Below are positions 17,324 through 26,278 of a stretch of DNA of 64,000 nucleotides, piece after piece; position 1 is the first letter of the stretch, and the number at the start of each line of letters is the position of its first letter. The notes beneath the pieces were generated by a model. It was not told the DNA's origin. It was given only the letters and a program-made list of their open reading frames with translations, and searched no databases. Origin of the DNA: Paraburkholderia sp. BCC1886. Lineage in GTDB: Bacteria; Pseudomonadota; Gammaproteobacteria; Burkholderiales; Burkholderiaceae. The translations under genes and the position numbers were made by a program. The DNA lies in the NCBI RefSeq assembly GCF_900996245.1, contig NZ_CAAJGK010000107.1, positions 259,099-323,098 of the forward strand. The letters run 5' to 3'.

Positions 17324-17503
17324 GAAGGCCCGCCACGAATCGGCAGCGGATGATGTTCGCGCATCGCGGGCGCTTCACGGCTCGCGCGGTGCGCGCCTGG
17401 AAGTCGCCTCGTCGGCCGGTCGCCCGGCAGCTACGGAGATGAAGCCACGGACGAGGGATGAGGCAGCCAGTCGGCGCCTCGAAAACGAAAACGGAGTGGA
17501 GTG

Positions 17504-18244
17504 ATGACACAGCGAGTTGCGTACGTAACGGGCGGAATGGGCGGCATCGGCACGAGTATCTGCCAGCGTCTGCATAAGGAAGGCTTCAAGGTCGTCGCGG
17601 GCTGCGGCCCGAACTCGCCGCGCCGCGTCAAGTGGCTCGAAGAGCAGAAGGCGCTCGGCTACGACTTCGTTGCCTCCGAAGGCAACGTCGGCGATTGGGA
17701 ATCGACCAAGGCCGCGTTCGACAAGGTGAAGGCCGAGGTCGGCGAGATCGACGTGCTGGTCAACAACGCGGGCATTACGCGCGACGTGGTGTTCCGCAAG
17801 ATGACGCACGAAGACTGGACCGCGGTGATCGACACCAATCTGACCAGTCTGTTCAACGTCACCAAGCAGGTGATCGACGGAATGGTCGAGCGTGGTTTCG
17901 GCCGCATCATCAACATCTCGTCGGTGAATGGGCAGAAAGGGCAGTTCGGCCAGACCAACTATTCGACGGCGAAGGCCGGCATTCACGGCTTCACGATGTC
18001 GCTGGCGCAGGAAGTAGCGACCAAGGGCGTGACGGTCAATACCATTTCGCCGGGTTACATCGGGACGGACATGGTGAAGGCGATCCGTCCGGACGTGCTG
18101 GAGAAAATCGTCGCGACGATTCCGGTGCGCCGACTCGGTCAGCCGGAAGAAATCGGCTCGATCGTCGCGTGGCTCGCGTCGGACGAATCGGGTTTTTCCA
18201 CAGGGGCGGATTTCTCGCTGAACGGCGGTTTGCATATGGGCTGA
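17504..18244 (+). CDS. phaB: Acetoacetyl-CoA reductase PhaB
   Basis: NADPH-dependent short-chain dehydrogenase that reduces acetoacetyl-CoA to (R)-3-hydroxybutyryl-CoA. The 246 residues show the cofactor loop TGGMGGIGTS, NNAGITRD, and the catalytic Y153 and K157 in NYSTAKAGIHGF. An in-frame GTG at 17501 exists, but the ATG at 17504 is the usual start and follows GGAGTGGAG. The 180-bp gap after phaA shows no separate gene. Confidence 0.96.
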   Translation: MTQRVAYVTGGMGGIGTSICQRLHKEGFKVVAGCGPNSPRRVKWLEEQKALGYDFVASEGNVGDWESTKAAFDKVKAEVGEIDVLVNNAGITRDVVFRKMTHEDWTAVIDTNLTSLFNVTKQVIDGMVERGFGRIINISSVNGQKGQFGQTNYSTAKAGIHGFTMSLAQEVATKGVTVNTISPGYIGTDMVKAIRPDVLEKIVATIPVRRLGQPEEIGSIVAWLASDESGFSTGADFSLNGGLHMG

Positions 18245-18311
18245 GCCGGCGGCGCGCGACTCTCAAGGCCGCGCGCGCCCCGTCTCAGATGGTTCCGGCG
18301 GCGTCTCGATC

Positions 18312-18331
18312 GTGCAATGCCCCGATTGCAC
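18312..18331. promoter_or_regulatory. Candidate PhaR operator upstream of phaR
   Basis: Perfect dyad GTGCAAT-N6-ATTGCAC, 50 bp before the phaR ATG. PhaR proteins are known to bind TGC-rich dyads and to repress their own gene, so this is the best operator candidate in the phaB-phaR gap. It resembles the TTGC-N8-GCAA dyad at the phaC promoter. Confidence 0.5.
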
Positions 18332-18381
18332 GGTCGGTATGACGTCGTTTCCGCGCTCGACTTGCGCTCAAAAGGCGTTAC

Positions 18382-18999
18382 ATGACCACTACTACAAAGA
18401 AAACAGCCGACCGACTGATCAAGAAATATCCGAATCGTCGGCTCTACGACACCGAGACAAGCACCTACATCACGCTGACGGACGTCAAGCAACTCGTGCT
18501 GGATCAGGAGGAGTTCAAGGTCATCGATGCCAAGAGCACCGAGGACCTGACGCGCGCCATTCTGCTGCAGATCATTCTCGAAGAGGAGAGCGGCGGCCTG
18601 CCGATGTTCTCGTCGCCGATGCTCTCGCAAATCATCCGTTTTTACGGTCATGCGATGCAGGGCATGATGGGGACCTACCTGGAAAAGAACATTCAGGCGT
18701 TCATCGACATTCAGGCAAAACTGGCCGACCAGTCCAAGAACCTGTACGAAGGCAAGACGATGAACCCGGAAGTCTGGTCGCAGTTCATGAACATGCAGGC
18801 GCCGATGATGCAGGGCATGATGACCAGCTATATCGAGCAGTCGAAGAACATGTTCGTGCAGATGCAGGAGCAGATGCAGACGCAGGCGAAGTCGATGTTC
18901 GCCACGTTCCCGTTCACACCGGGCGCTGCGGGCGCGGCAGCGCCGGCGGCGCCGGCGTCGGCGACTCCGCAGGGCAATCCGGAGTCGGAGAAGAAGTAA
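18382..18999 (+). CDS. phaR: Polyhydroxyalkanoate synthesis repressor PhaR
   Basis: Transcriptional repressor that binds PHA as well as DNA and controls phasin and granule genes. The 205 residues open with the PHB/PHA accumulation regulator DNA-binding domain (KYPNRRLYDTETSTYITL, about residues 12-75), followed by a Met/Gln-rich segment and an Ala/Pro-rich tail. The position after phaCAB is standard for Burkholderiaceae. Autoregulation through the dyad at 18312-18331 is likely. Confidence 0.94.
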   Translation: MTTTTKKTADRLIKKYPNRRLYDTETSTYITLTDVKQLVLDQEEFKVIDAKSTEDLTRAILLQIILEEESGGLPMFSSPMLSQIIRFYGHAMQGMMGTYLEKNIQAFIDIQAKLADQSKNLYEGKTMNPEVWSQFMNMQAPMMQGMMTSYIEQSKNMFVQMQEQMQTQAKSMFATFPFTPGAAGAAAPAAPASATPQGNPESEKK

Positions 19000-19053
19000 C
19001 GCGCGGTGCGCCGCAGGCCTCGAGGCCGAAGGCGGCGCATCGATCGGGCGGGC

Positions 19054-19059
19054 TACAAT
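19054..19059 (+). promoter_or_regulatory. Probable -10 box (TACAAT) for dusC
   Basis: TACAAT lies 109 bases upstream of the dusC ATG, after the phaR stop. It is the same hexamer as before surE, rlmD and rimO; the -35 is not clear. Confidence 0.3.
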
Positions 19060-19168
19060 GTGCGGCTTCGCCTGATCGCCCATACCGCTGCCGCATGCTG
19101 TCAAGTCTGCTTCCCCACGTTTACGGCGCTCACGACGTTCACCGCCATTTTCCGGCGCGTTCCGTCCG

Positions 19169-20197
19169 ATGAGCCGTCTGTATCTCGCCCCGATGGAGGG
19201 CCTCGCCGATTACGTCCTGCGCGACGTGCTGACCGGCACGGGCGCGTTCGACGGTTGCGTGTCCGAATTCGTGCGAGTCACCGGCTCGGTGCTGCCCGAG
19301 CGCGTCTACGAACGTGAGACGCCCGAAGTGCTGCATGGCGGCTTCACGCCGGCGGGCACGCCGATGGTGATCCAGCTGCTCGGCAGCGACCCCGAATGGA
19401 TGGCGCGCAATGCGGCTTACGCGGCCACCTTGTCGCCGCACGGCATCGATATCAATTTCGGTTGTCCCGCGAAGGTCGTGAACCGCCACGGCGGCGGCGC
19501 GATGCTGCTGGCCGACCCCACACAGCTCGAGCGCATCGTTTCGGCCGTGCGTGCCGCGGTGCCGGCCGGTATCCCCGTCACGGCGAAAATGCGCCTCGGC
19601 GTCGCCGACAAGTCGCGTGCACTCGATTGCGCCACGGCGCTGGTTGAAGGCGGCGCGGCCTCGCTCGTCGTTCATGCCCGCACACGCGACGAGGCGTACC
19701 GGCCGCCTGCGCATTGGGAATGGATCGCGCGGATCGACGCCGCCGTGGATGTGCCGGTGATCGCCAACGGTGAAGTGTGGACGGTGGACGACTGGCAGCG
19801 TTGCCGGGAAGTCAGCGGTTGTGCGGACGTGATGATCGGGCGCGGCGCCGTGTCCGATCCCTTCCTCGCCGAGCGGATCCGCGGCCGACTGCCGCCGGTC
19901 CCGACTGCGGGGGAATGGCCCGCAGTGCTGAGTCTTATCGCGTCCTATCTGACGAAGCTGCACGCGCGCGTCGCATCGCGCCACGAACATGGGCGCGTGA
20001 AAATGTGGCTCAGCTATCTGAAACGCACCTGGCCGGAAGCGGCGGAACTGCATGCGGCGATTCGGAGGCTGCACGATTCGCGCGATATTTTCGCGGTGAT
20101 CGAAGGGGCGCTGGAGGAGGCGGGAGGAAGCAACGCGACGCCAATTCAAAGACTTACGAGCGGTCAGAGTGCCGAACCGCTACAATTCGGGGTTTAA
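19169..20197 (+). CDS. dusC: tRNA-dihydrouridine(16) synthase DusC
   Basis: FMN- and NADPH-dependent enzyme that reduces a D-loop uridine of tRNA. The 342 residues start with MSRLYLAPMEGLADYVLRD, the Dus TIM-barrel entry, and contain the catalytic C99 in INFGCPAKVVNRHGGGAML and the FMN-site segment IANGEVWTVDDW. The EFVRVTGSVLPERV segment and size favour DusC over DusA or DusB. Its 3' end carries the -10 box of rimO. Confidence 0.9.
   Translation: MSRLYLAPMEGLADYVLRDVLTGTGAFDGCVSEFVRVTGSVLPERVYERETPEVLHGGFTPAGTPMVIQLLGSDPEWMARNAAYAATLSPHGIDINFGCPAKVVNRHGGGAMLLADPTQLERIVSAVRAAVPAGIPVTAKMRLGVADKSRALDCATALVEGGAASLVVHARTRDEAYRPPAHWEWIARIDAAVDVPVIANGEVWTVDDWQRCREVSGCADVMIGRGAVSDPFLAERIRGRLPPVPTAGEWPAVLSLIASYLTKLHARVASRHEHGRVKMWLSYLKRTWPEAAELHAAIRRLHDSRDIFAVIEGALEEAGGSNATPIQRLTSGQSAEPLQFGV
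20181..20186 (+). promoter_or_regulatory. Probable -10 box (TACAAT) for rimO
   Basis: TACAAT lies 29 bases before the rimO ATG and overlaps the last codons of dusC. The -35 region is weak. It is part of the recurrent TACAAT set in this window. Confidence 0.35.
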
Positions 20198-20215
20198 CGT
20201 ATTCAAGCGGTCCCC

Positions 20216-21601
20216 ATGTCTGCCACTCCCCCTGTTGCCCCGTCTTCCGCGCCGAAGGTCGGTTTCGTTTCGCTCGGCTGCCCGAAAGCTTTGGTCGACT
20301 CCGAGCAGATCATCACCCAGCTTCGCGCCGAGGGTTATGAAATCTCCGGCACGTACGACGGTGCGGACCTCGTGGTCGTCAACACCTGCGGTTTCATCGA
20401 CGAAGCCGTTCAGGAAAGTCTCGACGCCATCGGCGAGGCACTGAACGAAAACGGCAAGGTGATCGTCACCGGTTGTCTGGGTGCGAAGAAAAGCGCCAGC
20501 GGCACCGGCCTGATCGAAGAAGTCCATCCGAAGGTCCTGGCCGTCACCGGCCCGCATGCGATGGGCGAAGTCATGCAGCACGTTCACAACTATCTCCCCA
20601 AGCCCCACGACCCGTTCGTCGATCTGGTGCCGGCGGCCGGCGTCAAACTCACGCCGCGTCACTACGCGTACCTGAAAATCTCCGAAGGCTGCAACCATCG
20701 CTGCACGTTCTGCATCATCCCGTCCATGCGCGGCGACCTCGTGTCGCGTCCGGTCGCCGACGTGATGCTCGAAGCGGAAAACCTCTTCAAGTCCGGCGTC
20801 AAGGAACTGCTCGTCATTTCGCAGGACACGAGCGCGTACGGCGTCGATGTCAAATACCGCACGGGTTTCTGGAACGGCAAGCCGATCAAGACGCGCATGA
20901 CGGACCTGGTCGGCGCGTTGGGCGAACTCGCGGCGCAATACGGCGCATGGGTACGTCTGCACTACGTGTACCCGTATCCGAGCGTCGACGAAGTCATCCC
21001 GATGATGGCCGAAGGTCCGTTCAAGGGCCACGTGCTGCCGTATCTCGACGTGCCGTTCCAGCACGCGCATCCGGAAGTCCTGAAGCGCATGAAGCGGCCG
21101 GCCAATGCGGAGAAGGTCATGGAGCGCGTCAAGGCATGGCGCGCCATGTGCCCGGACCTGACGATTCGCAGCACCTTTATCGCCGGCTTCCCCGGCGAGA
21201 CCGAAGAGCAGTTCGAAACGCTCCTCGACTTTATCCGCGAAGCGGAACTGGATCGCGTCGGCTGTTTCGCGTATTCGCCGGTCGAAGGTGCGACCGCCAA
21301 CGAACTCGACGGCGCATTGCCCGACGAAGTGCGTGAAGCGCGCCGCGCCCGCTTCATGGAAGTCGCCGAAGAAGTGTCGGCCAGGCGCATCGCGAAAAAA
21401 GTCGGTAAGACGCTGAAGGTGCTGGTCGACGAAATCAATGCGGACGGCGGCATCGGCCGCACGGCTGCCGATGCGCCGGAAATCGACGGCGTGGTGTATA
21501 TCGCACCGTCCGTCAAGGCGTCCAAGCGCTACAAGGTCGGCGATTTCGTGTCGGTCAAAATCACCGGCGCGGACGGCCACGACCTGTGGGGCGAAGTCTG
21601 A
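20216..21601 (+). CDS. rimO: Ribosomal protein S12 methylthiotransferase RimO
   Basis: Radical-SAM enzyme that beta-methylthiolates an aspartate of ribosomal protein S12. The 461 residues contain the N-terminal MTTase domain with its cluster cysteines (LGCPKALVDSE, NTCGFIDEA, TGCLGAKK), the radical-SAM motif C159-x3-C163-x2-C166 (CNHRCTFC), and a C-terminal TRAM domain that includes VKITGADGHDLWGEV. All six iron-sulfur cysteines are present. Confidence 0.96.
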   Translation: MSATPPVAPSSAPKVGFVSLGCPKALVDSEQIITQLRAEGYEISGTYDGADLVVVNTCGFIDEAVQESLDAIGEALNENGKVIVTGCLGAKKSASGTGLIEEVHPKVLAVTGPHAMGEVMQHVHNYLPKPHDPFVDLVPAAGVKLTPRHYAYLKISEGCNHRCTFCIIPSMRGDLVSRPVADVMLEAENLFKSGVKELLVISQDTSAYGVDVKYRTGFWNGKPIKTRMTDLVGALGELAAQYGAWVRLHYVYPYPSVDEVIPMMAEGPFKGHVLPYLDVPFQHAHPEVLKRMKRPANAEKVMERVKAWRAMCPDLTIRSTFIAGFPGETEEQFETLLDFIREAELDRVGCFAYSPVEGATANELDGALPDEVREARRARFMEVAEEVSARRIAKKVGKTLKVLVDEINADGGIGRTAADAPEIDGVVYIAPSVKASKRYKVGDFVSVKITGADGHDLWGEV

Positions 21602-21716
21602 CGTCCGGTTTCTGACTACGAACTGGGCGAGCAGTGCGCGACGAAGCGAGGCGGGCCGGTGGCCCGGCATCCGCCCACACGGGATCATCTTGAGACACTA
21701 ACGGGAGGAGCGAGCG

Positions 21717-22901
21717 ATGCAACGGGAAGTCGTAGTGGTGAGTGGTGTGCGCACGGCAATCGGCGGTTTCGGCGGCAGCCTGAAAGATTTTCCGCCGACC
21801 GATCTCGGCGCGCGCGTGGTCCGCGAGGCGCTGGCCCGCGCTCATGTGTCGGGCGATGAAGTCGGCCACGTGGTGTTCGGCAATGTCGTGCACACCGAAC
21901 CCAAAGACATGTACCTGGCCCGCGTGGCAGCAATCAACGGCGGCGTCGCGCAGCACACCCCGGCACTCACCGTGAACCGCCTGTGCGGTTCGGGCCTGCA
22001 GGCCATCGTCTCGGCGGCGCAAAGCGTGCTGCTCGGCGACGCCGACATCGCGATCGGCGGCGGGGCGGAGAACATGAGCCGCGCCCCTTACTCGATGCCC
22101 GCCGCGCGCTTCGGTCAGCGCATGGGCGACGCGCGCCTCGTCGACATGATGGTCGGCGCGTTGAACGACCCGTTCCAGTCCATTCACATGGGTGTGACCG
22201 CCGAGAACGTCGCGCGTAAATACGATATTTCACGCGACGCGCAGGACGCACTCGCGCTCGAGTCGCATCGCCGCGCGGCCCACGCCATCACCAGCGGCTA
22301 CTTCAAGGAACAGATCCTGCCGATCACGATTCCGTCGAAGAAAGGCGACGTCGTGTTCGATACCGACGAGCACACGCGCATGCAGGCGACCCCCGAGGAT
22401 TTCTCGAAGCTCAAGCCGGTATTCGCGAAGGAAAACGGCACGGTGACGGCCGGCAACGCGTCGGGTATCAACGACGCCGCCGCGGCCGTCGTGCTGATGG
22501 AGCGCAGCGTCGCCGAACAGCGCGGCATCAAGCCGTTGGCGCGGCTCGTGTCGTACGCGCATGCGGGGGTCGATCCGGCATATATGGGCATCGGTCCGGT
22601 GCCGGCGACGCAGAAGGCGCTCGAGCGCGCCGGCCTGACGGTCGCCGACCTCGACGTGATCGAAGCGAACGAAGCGTTTGCCGCGCAGGCCTGCGCGGTC
22701 AGCAAGGAACTGGGCTTCGATCCGGCCAGGGTCAATCCGAACGGTTCGGGCATTTCGCTCGGTCACCCGATTGGCGCGACCGGTGCGTTGATCACCGTGA
22801 AGGCGCTGTACGAACTGCAACGCGTCGGCGGCCGTTATGCGCTGGTGACGATGTGTATCGGCGGCGGGCAAGGCATCGCGGCGATCTTCGAACGGATCTG
22901 A
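21717..22901 (+). CDS. bktB: Beta-ketothiolase BktB (acetyl-CoA acetyltransferase)
   Basis: Thiolase closely resembling Cupriavidus necator BktB, which accepts propionyl-CoA as well as acetyl-CoA and so supplies 3-hydroxyvalerate precursors. The 394 residues have C90 (RLCGSGLQAIV), H350 (SLGHPIGATG) and C380 (TMCIGGGQG), the same numbering as BktB. Its opening REVVVVSGVRTAIG and ending GGGQGIAAIFERI are near-identical to that enzyme as I recall it. GGGAGGA lies just upstream of the ATG. It is a second thiolase beside phaA, about 4.4 kb away. Confidence 0.9.
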   Translation: MQREVVVVSGVRTAIGGFGGSLKDFPPTDLGARVVREALARAHVSGDEVGHVVFGNVVHTEPKDMYLARVAAINGGVAQHTPALTVNRLCGSGLQAIVSAAQSVLLGDADIAIGGGAENMSRAPYSMPAARFGQRMGDARLVDMMVGALNDPFQSIHMGVTAENVARKYDISRDAQDALALESHRRAAHAITSGYFKEQILPITIPSKKGDVVFDTDEHTRMQATPEDFSKLKPVFAKENGTVTAGNASGINDAAAAVVLMERSVAEQRGIKPLARLVSYAHAGVDPAYMGIGPVPATQKALERAGLTVADLDVIEANEAFAAQACAVSKELGFDPARVNPNGSGISLGHPIGATGALITVKALYELQRVGGRYALVTMCIGGGQGIAAIFERI

Positions 22902-22952
22902 CGCGCGCCGTCGAAGGCGGTCGACCACGCTGCCGGTAACACGGCAGGCAAG

Positions 22953-22974
22953 AGGAATAAAGAAGGAATAAAGA
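22953..22974 (+). repeat. 11-bp direct repeat (AGGAATAAAGA) x2 in the leader of the secreted protein
   Basis: Two perfect adjacent copies, followed by another AGGAAAG. Each contains an AGGA Shine-Dalgarno-like core; only the last AGGAAAG is at useful spacing from the ATG at 22987. Confidence 0.8.
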
Positions 22975-22986
22975 GGAAAGAAGCGC

Positions 22987-23601
22987 ATGCGGGAAAGCAA
23001 AGCGAATAACGGAGCAAGGCGGCGCAACGGCGCAATGGCGAGCGCGGTCGCGCTGCTGCTGGCCGGTGCGGCGACGATCGGACTGGCCACGCCGGCATCG
23101 GCCGAAAGCGATGCCGTGAAGCAACTGGCGGCGCCCGCGCCGATCCAGTTGCCGCTGCGGCCGAGCCCCGAATTCGCGAAATTCCCGCGTCTCGTCGGCA
23201 CGTTGGGCGGACGTCAGATCGTGTTGCGACTCGGCGCGAAGACCGACGATCCGTCCGGCGTGCACGGCGAGTATCAGTACATCGACAGCGGCCAGGTCAT
23301 CCTGATCGCCGGCGACCGTCAGGGCGACACGCTCGAAGTCGAGGAGTCGAACGACGGTACGCAGATCACCGGCAACTGGGTCGGCAAATTCGCAGCCGAC
23401 GGGACGCTCGCGGGTGACCGGATGAACGTCGACGATTCCGATCCGCAACCGTTCGACTTGAAGCCGTTAGCAGCAGGGCAGGCAGTGCCTGCTGCGAATG
23501 CTGCGGCGCCGTCAGCGGCATCCGGTGCAACGGCGGGTGCGGCGGCGAAATCCACGGGCCACGCGGTGGGCGGCGTGAGCAACCTGTCGACCGGCGAGTA
23601 A
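22987..23601 (+). CDS. Hypothetical secreted protein
   Basis: 204 residues; I do not recognise the family. An N-terminal signal peptide is clear: basic RESKANNGARRRNG, a hydrophobic core of Ala/Val/Leu, and an ASA-type cleavage near residue 40. The middle has short beta-strand-like stretches (GRQIVLRLGAKTD, HGEYQYIDSGQVILIAGDR, QITGNWVGKFAADG), and the C-terminus is Ala-rich. A periplasmic location is likely. The leader just upstream is a purine-rich 11-bp direct repeat with several possible ribosome-binding sites. Confidence 0.7.
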   Translation: MRESKANNGARRRNGAMASAVALLLAGAATIGLATPASAESDAVKQLAAPAPIQLPLRPSPEFAKFPRLVGTLGGRQIVLRLGAKTDDPSGVHGEYQYIDSGQVILIAGDRQGDTLEVEESNDGTQITGNWVGKFAADGTLAGDRMNVDDSDPQPFDLKPLAAGQAVPAANAAAPSAASGATAGAAAKSTGHAVGGVSNLSTGE

Positions 23602-23721
23602 AGCCAACGTGCGCGGACGACCTGCGCACCGTGCGCGCCACGGTCCGCAACCCCCACCGTTCCTCCCAGTCGTTTCCCGTTCAGGCCGGTGCCCGCCGGC
23701 CATTCAAACCGACTTTCACAC

Positions 23722-24909
23722 ATGACCCAATCCAAACTCAATCGCGCTCTGCAAACCCGTATCGTGCGTGCCGAGGATCGCCTGACGCCCGGCTTCGAGT
23801 CGTTCTCGACCCCGGTCACGCGGGCGTCGACGGTCGTGTTCCCCGATCTGGCCACCATGCGCGCGCTCGACTGGAAGAACGACGCGCAATGGCGCTACGG
23901 TCTGCACGCGACACCCACTTCGCTCGTGCTCGCGCAGCGCCTCGCGACGATCGAAGGCGGCGAGCATGCGTTGCTGCAACCGTCCGGCCTGTCGGCGATT
24001 TCGAACGTGTACTTCGCGTTCGTCAAGTCGGGCGACGACGTGTTGATTCCCGATAACGTGTACTCGCCGAATCGCGATCACGGCGACTGGCTGGCGCGCG
24101 ATTTCGGCGTGAGCGTGCGTTACTACGATCCGCTGATCGGCGCGGGCATCGCCGATCTGATTCAGCCGAACACGCGCCTCATCTGGCTGGAAGCACCCGG
24201 CTCGGTGACGATGGAAGTCGCCGATGTGCCGGCCATCACGGCGGTGGCACGCGCGCGCGGCGTCGTCACGGCCATCGACAATACGTGGTCGGCGGGCATC
24301 GGTTTCCGTCCGTTCGATCACGGCGTGGATATCTCCGTGCAAGCGTTGACCAAGTACCAGTCGGGCGGCGGCGACGTGCTGATGGGCGCGACCATCACGG
24401 TCGATCGCGAACTGCATTTCAAGTTGAAGAGTGCGCGAATGTTCATGGGCATCGGCGTTTCGTCGGATGACTGCTCTCTGATCCTGCGCAGCCTGCCGAG
24501 CATGCAACTGCGTTTCGCGGAACACGACCGCGCGGCGCTGTCGCTCGCGCAATGGTTGAAGACGCGGCCGGAAATCGCCGCGGTGCTGCATCCCGCATTG
24601 CCCGACTGTCCGGGCCACGAGTTCTACGAGCGCGACTTTACCGGTGCGGGTGGGCTGTTTTCGGTGGTGTTCGACGGCCGCTATAGCGCGGCGCAAATCG
24701 ATACGTTCTGCGAGTCGCTCGAACTGTTTTCGCTCGGCTGGAGCTGGGGCGGCGCCAACAGCCTGGTAATGCCCTACGACGTGGCGTCGATGCGCTCGCC
24801 CGGCAAGTGGCCGCATCGCGGCACGCTGGTGCGCTTCTATATCGGTCTGGAAGACGCGGCGGATTTGCGCGCGGATATCGAACAGTGTCTGACGGGACTG
24901 GCCGGGTAG
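23722..24909 (+). CDS. metC: Cystathionine beta-lyase
   Basis: PLP-dependent enzyme cleaving cystathionine to homocysteine, pyruvate and ammonia in methionine synthesis. The 395 residues follow the Cys/Met-metabolism fold, with the PLP lysine K211 in QALTKYQSGGGDVLMGA and the segment AIDNTWSAGIGFRPFDHGVD. The C-terminal SLGWSWGGANSLVMP matches bacterial MetC. The ATG at 23722 is preferred over an in-frame GTG at 23689 because it begins the conserved region. Cystathionine gamma-synthase/lyase paralogs share the fold, so substrate choice rests on the MetC-like C-terminus. Confidence 0.88.
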   Translation: MTQSKLNRALQTRIVRAEDRLTPGFESFSTPVTRASTVVFPDLATMRALDWKNDAQWRYGLHATPTSLVLAQRLATIEGGEHALLQPSGLSAISNVYFAFVKSGDDVLIPDNVYSPNRDHGDWLARDFGVSVRYYDPLIGAGIADLIQPNTRLIWLEAPGSVTMEVADVPAITAVARARGVVTAIDNTWSAGIGFRPFDHGVDISVQALTKYQSGGGDVLMGATITVDRELHFKLKSARMFMGIGVSSDDCSLILRSLPSMQLRFAEHDRAALSLAQWLKTRPEIAAVLHPALPDCPGHEFYERDFTGAGGLFSVVFDGRYSAAQIDTFCESLELFSLGWSWGGANSLVMPYDVASMRSPGKWPHRGTLVRFYIGLEDAADLRADIEQCLTGLAG

Positions 24910-25153
24910 ATCGGCTCAAGCCGGTTCGAGTCAACTAGGCCGTTCGGCTGAATGGTGCTCGTCCGGTGACATCGATACGATGGGTTCGTCCTGACTACCG
25001 GTTGACCCCCCGTGAACCATGCCGACAATCTGCGGGCCGACTTTCGGCCCGATCTCGATGCCGATCTCGATGCCGATGCGGGTCGCAAGCGCCGGCGCTC
25101 GGCGCATCGCAAGGGCGTCGATCCGCGCATCGAGGAAAGACGCCCGACCGCGC

Positions 25154-25993
25154 TCAGAACAGACGCAGCAGTCCGTCCAGTCCGACGTAATTGAACGACA
25201 CGCTGGCCGCTTCGCGCACCACCGGCTTGGCGCGGAACGCGACCGACAGGCCCGCTGCCGCCATCATCTTCAGATCGTTGGAGCCGTCGCCCATTGCAAT
25301 CGCGCGGGTCGGTTCGATGCCGATTGCCGTGCAGGTCTCGCGCAAAGTGCGCGCTTTCACGTCGGCGTTGACGATTTCGCCGATTACTTTGCCGGTCAGC
25401 TTGCCGTCCACGATCTCGAGCGTATTGGCGCGCGTGAAGTCGAGACCGAGCCGCGCTTTCAGCTTCTCGGTGAAGAACGTGAAGCCGCCCGACACCAGCA
25501 GCGTTTTCAGGCCTGCAGCCCGCGCGCCGGCCAGCATCTGCTCCGCGCCGGGCGAGAGTTGCAGGCGCTCTTCGTACACGCGTTCCAGCGCGCTTGCGTC
25601 GAGACCGGCGAGCAGCGCCACGCGGCGCGTCAGACTCTCGTTGAAGTCCTTGATTTCACCGCGCATCGACGCTTCGGTGATGGCGGCCACTTCGGCCTTC
25701 AAACCGCAAAAATCGGCGATCTCGTCGATGCACTCGATGGTGATCAGCGTGGAATCCATATCCATCGCGACCAGCCCGAAGTCGCGCAACTGGCGACCGG
25801 CGTCGATGAATGCGTAGTCGAGCCGATGGGTGCCGCAGTAGACGTCGAGGTCGCCGCGTTGCGCCGGGTCGGCGTCGTGAATGCGAAGCGCGTTCGCGTC
25901 GATGCTGCTGGCGCGCGGGCCGCGAGCGAGCGCGACGAGCGTGGTGTGGTGATCGGCGGAAAGCGGCGTAGGGCTTTGGATGACGAGATTCAT
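25154..25993 (-). CDS. serB: Phosphoserine phosphatase SerB
   Basis: HAD-superfamily phosphatase for the last step of serine synthesis, 279 residues. The catalytic aspartates D78 and D80 lie in AMDMDSTLITIECIDEIADF; LVSGGFTFFTEKLKARLGL is motif II and AMGDGSNDLKMMAAAGLSVAF is motif IV. The first about 70 residues are a regulatory-type N-terminal domain. The start at 25993 was chosen because it precedes the conserved domain; the longer open frame upstream looks non-coding. It is convergent with metC. Confidence 0.93.
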   Translation of the reverse strand: MNLVIQSPTPLSADHHTTLVALARGPRASSIDANALRIHDADPAQRGDLDVYCGTHRLDYAFIDAGRQLRDFGLVAMDMDSTLITIECIDEIADFCGLKAEVAAITEASMRGEIKDFNESLTRRVALLAGLDASALERVYEERLQLSPGAEQMLAGARAAGLKTLLVSGGFTFFTEKLKARLGLDFTRANTLEIVDGKLTGKVIGEIVNADVKARTLRETCTAIGIEPTRAIAMGDGSNDLKMMAAAGLSVAFRAKPVVREAASVSFNYVGLDGLLRLF

Positions 25994-26278
25994 GGACGAA
26001 GCGAAGACGCAGAGAAGGACGCACCCGGAAACGCGCGGAATGCAGGTACGAGGCGCACGGAAAATCCCGCCATTGTAATGGGTCGGGGCGGGCGCGAAGT
26101 AGCGCGCCGTCTGTGCGCCGCACATGGGGGAAACCGCCGCCCCGTAGCTTTTGCCGATCCCGCGTAAGGCTTACAGTCACCTCACGAGCCCGGAGCCGCC
26201 GTGGCAGCGGGCTTGCTGCCGCCGACCGTGGCACGCTTGCTGCTGCATTCGACATTCTCACGTATCGAGGAATGCACG

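Noticed and set aside
25040..25075. Short GATCTCGATGCC direct repeats between metC and serB
   Set aside because: Only two full copies in a GC-rich gap; no array, no mobile-element feature and no CRISPR-like spacing.
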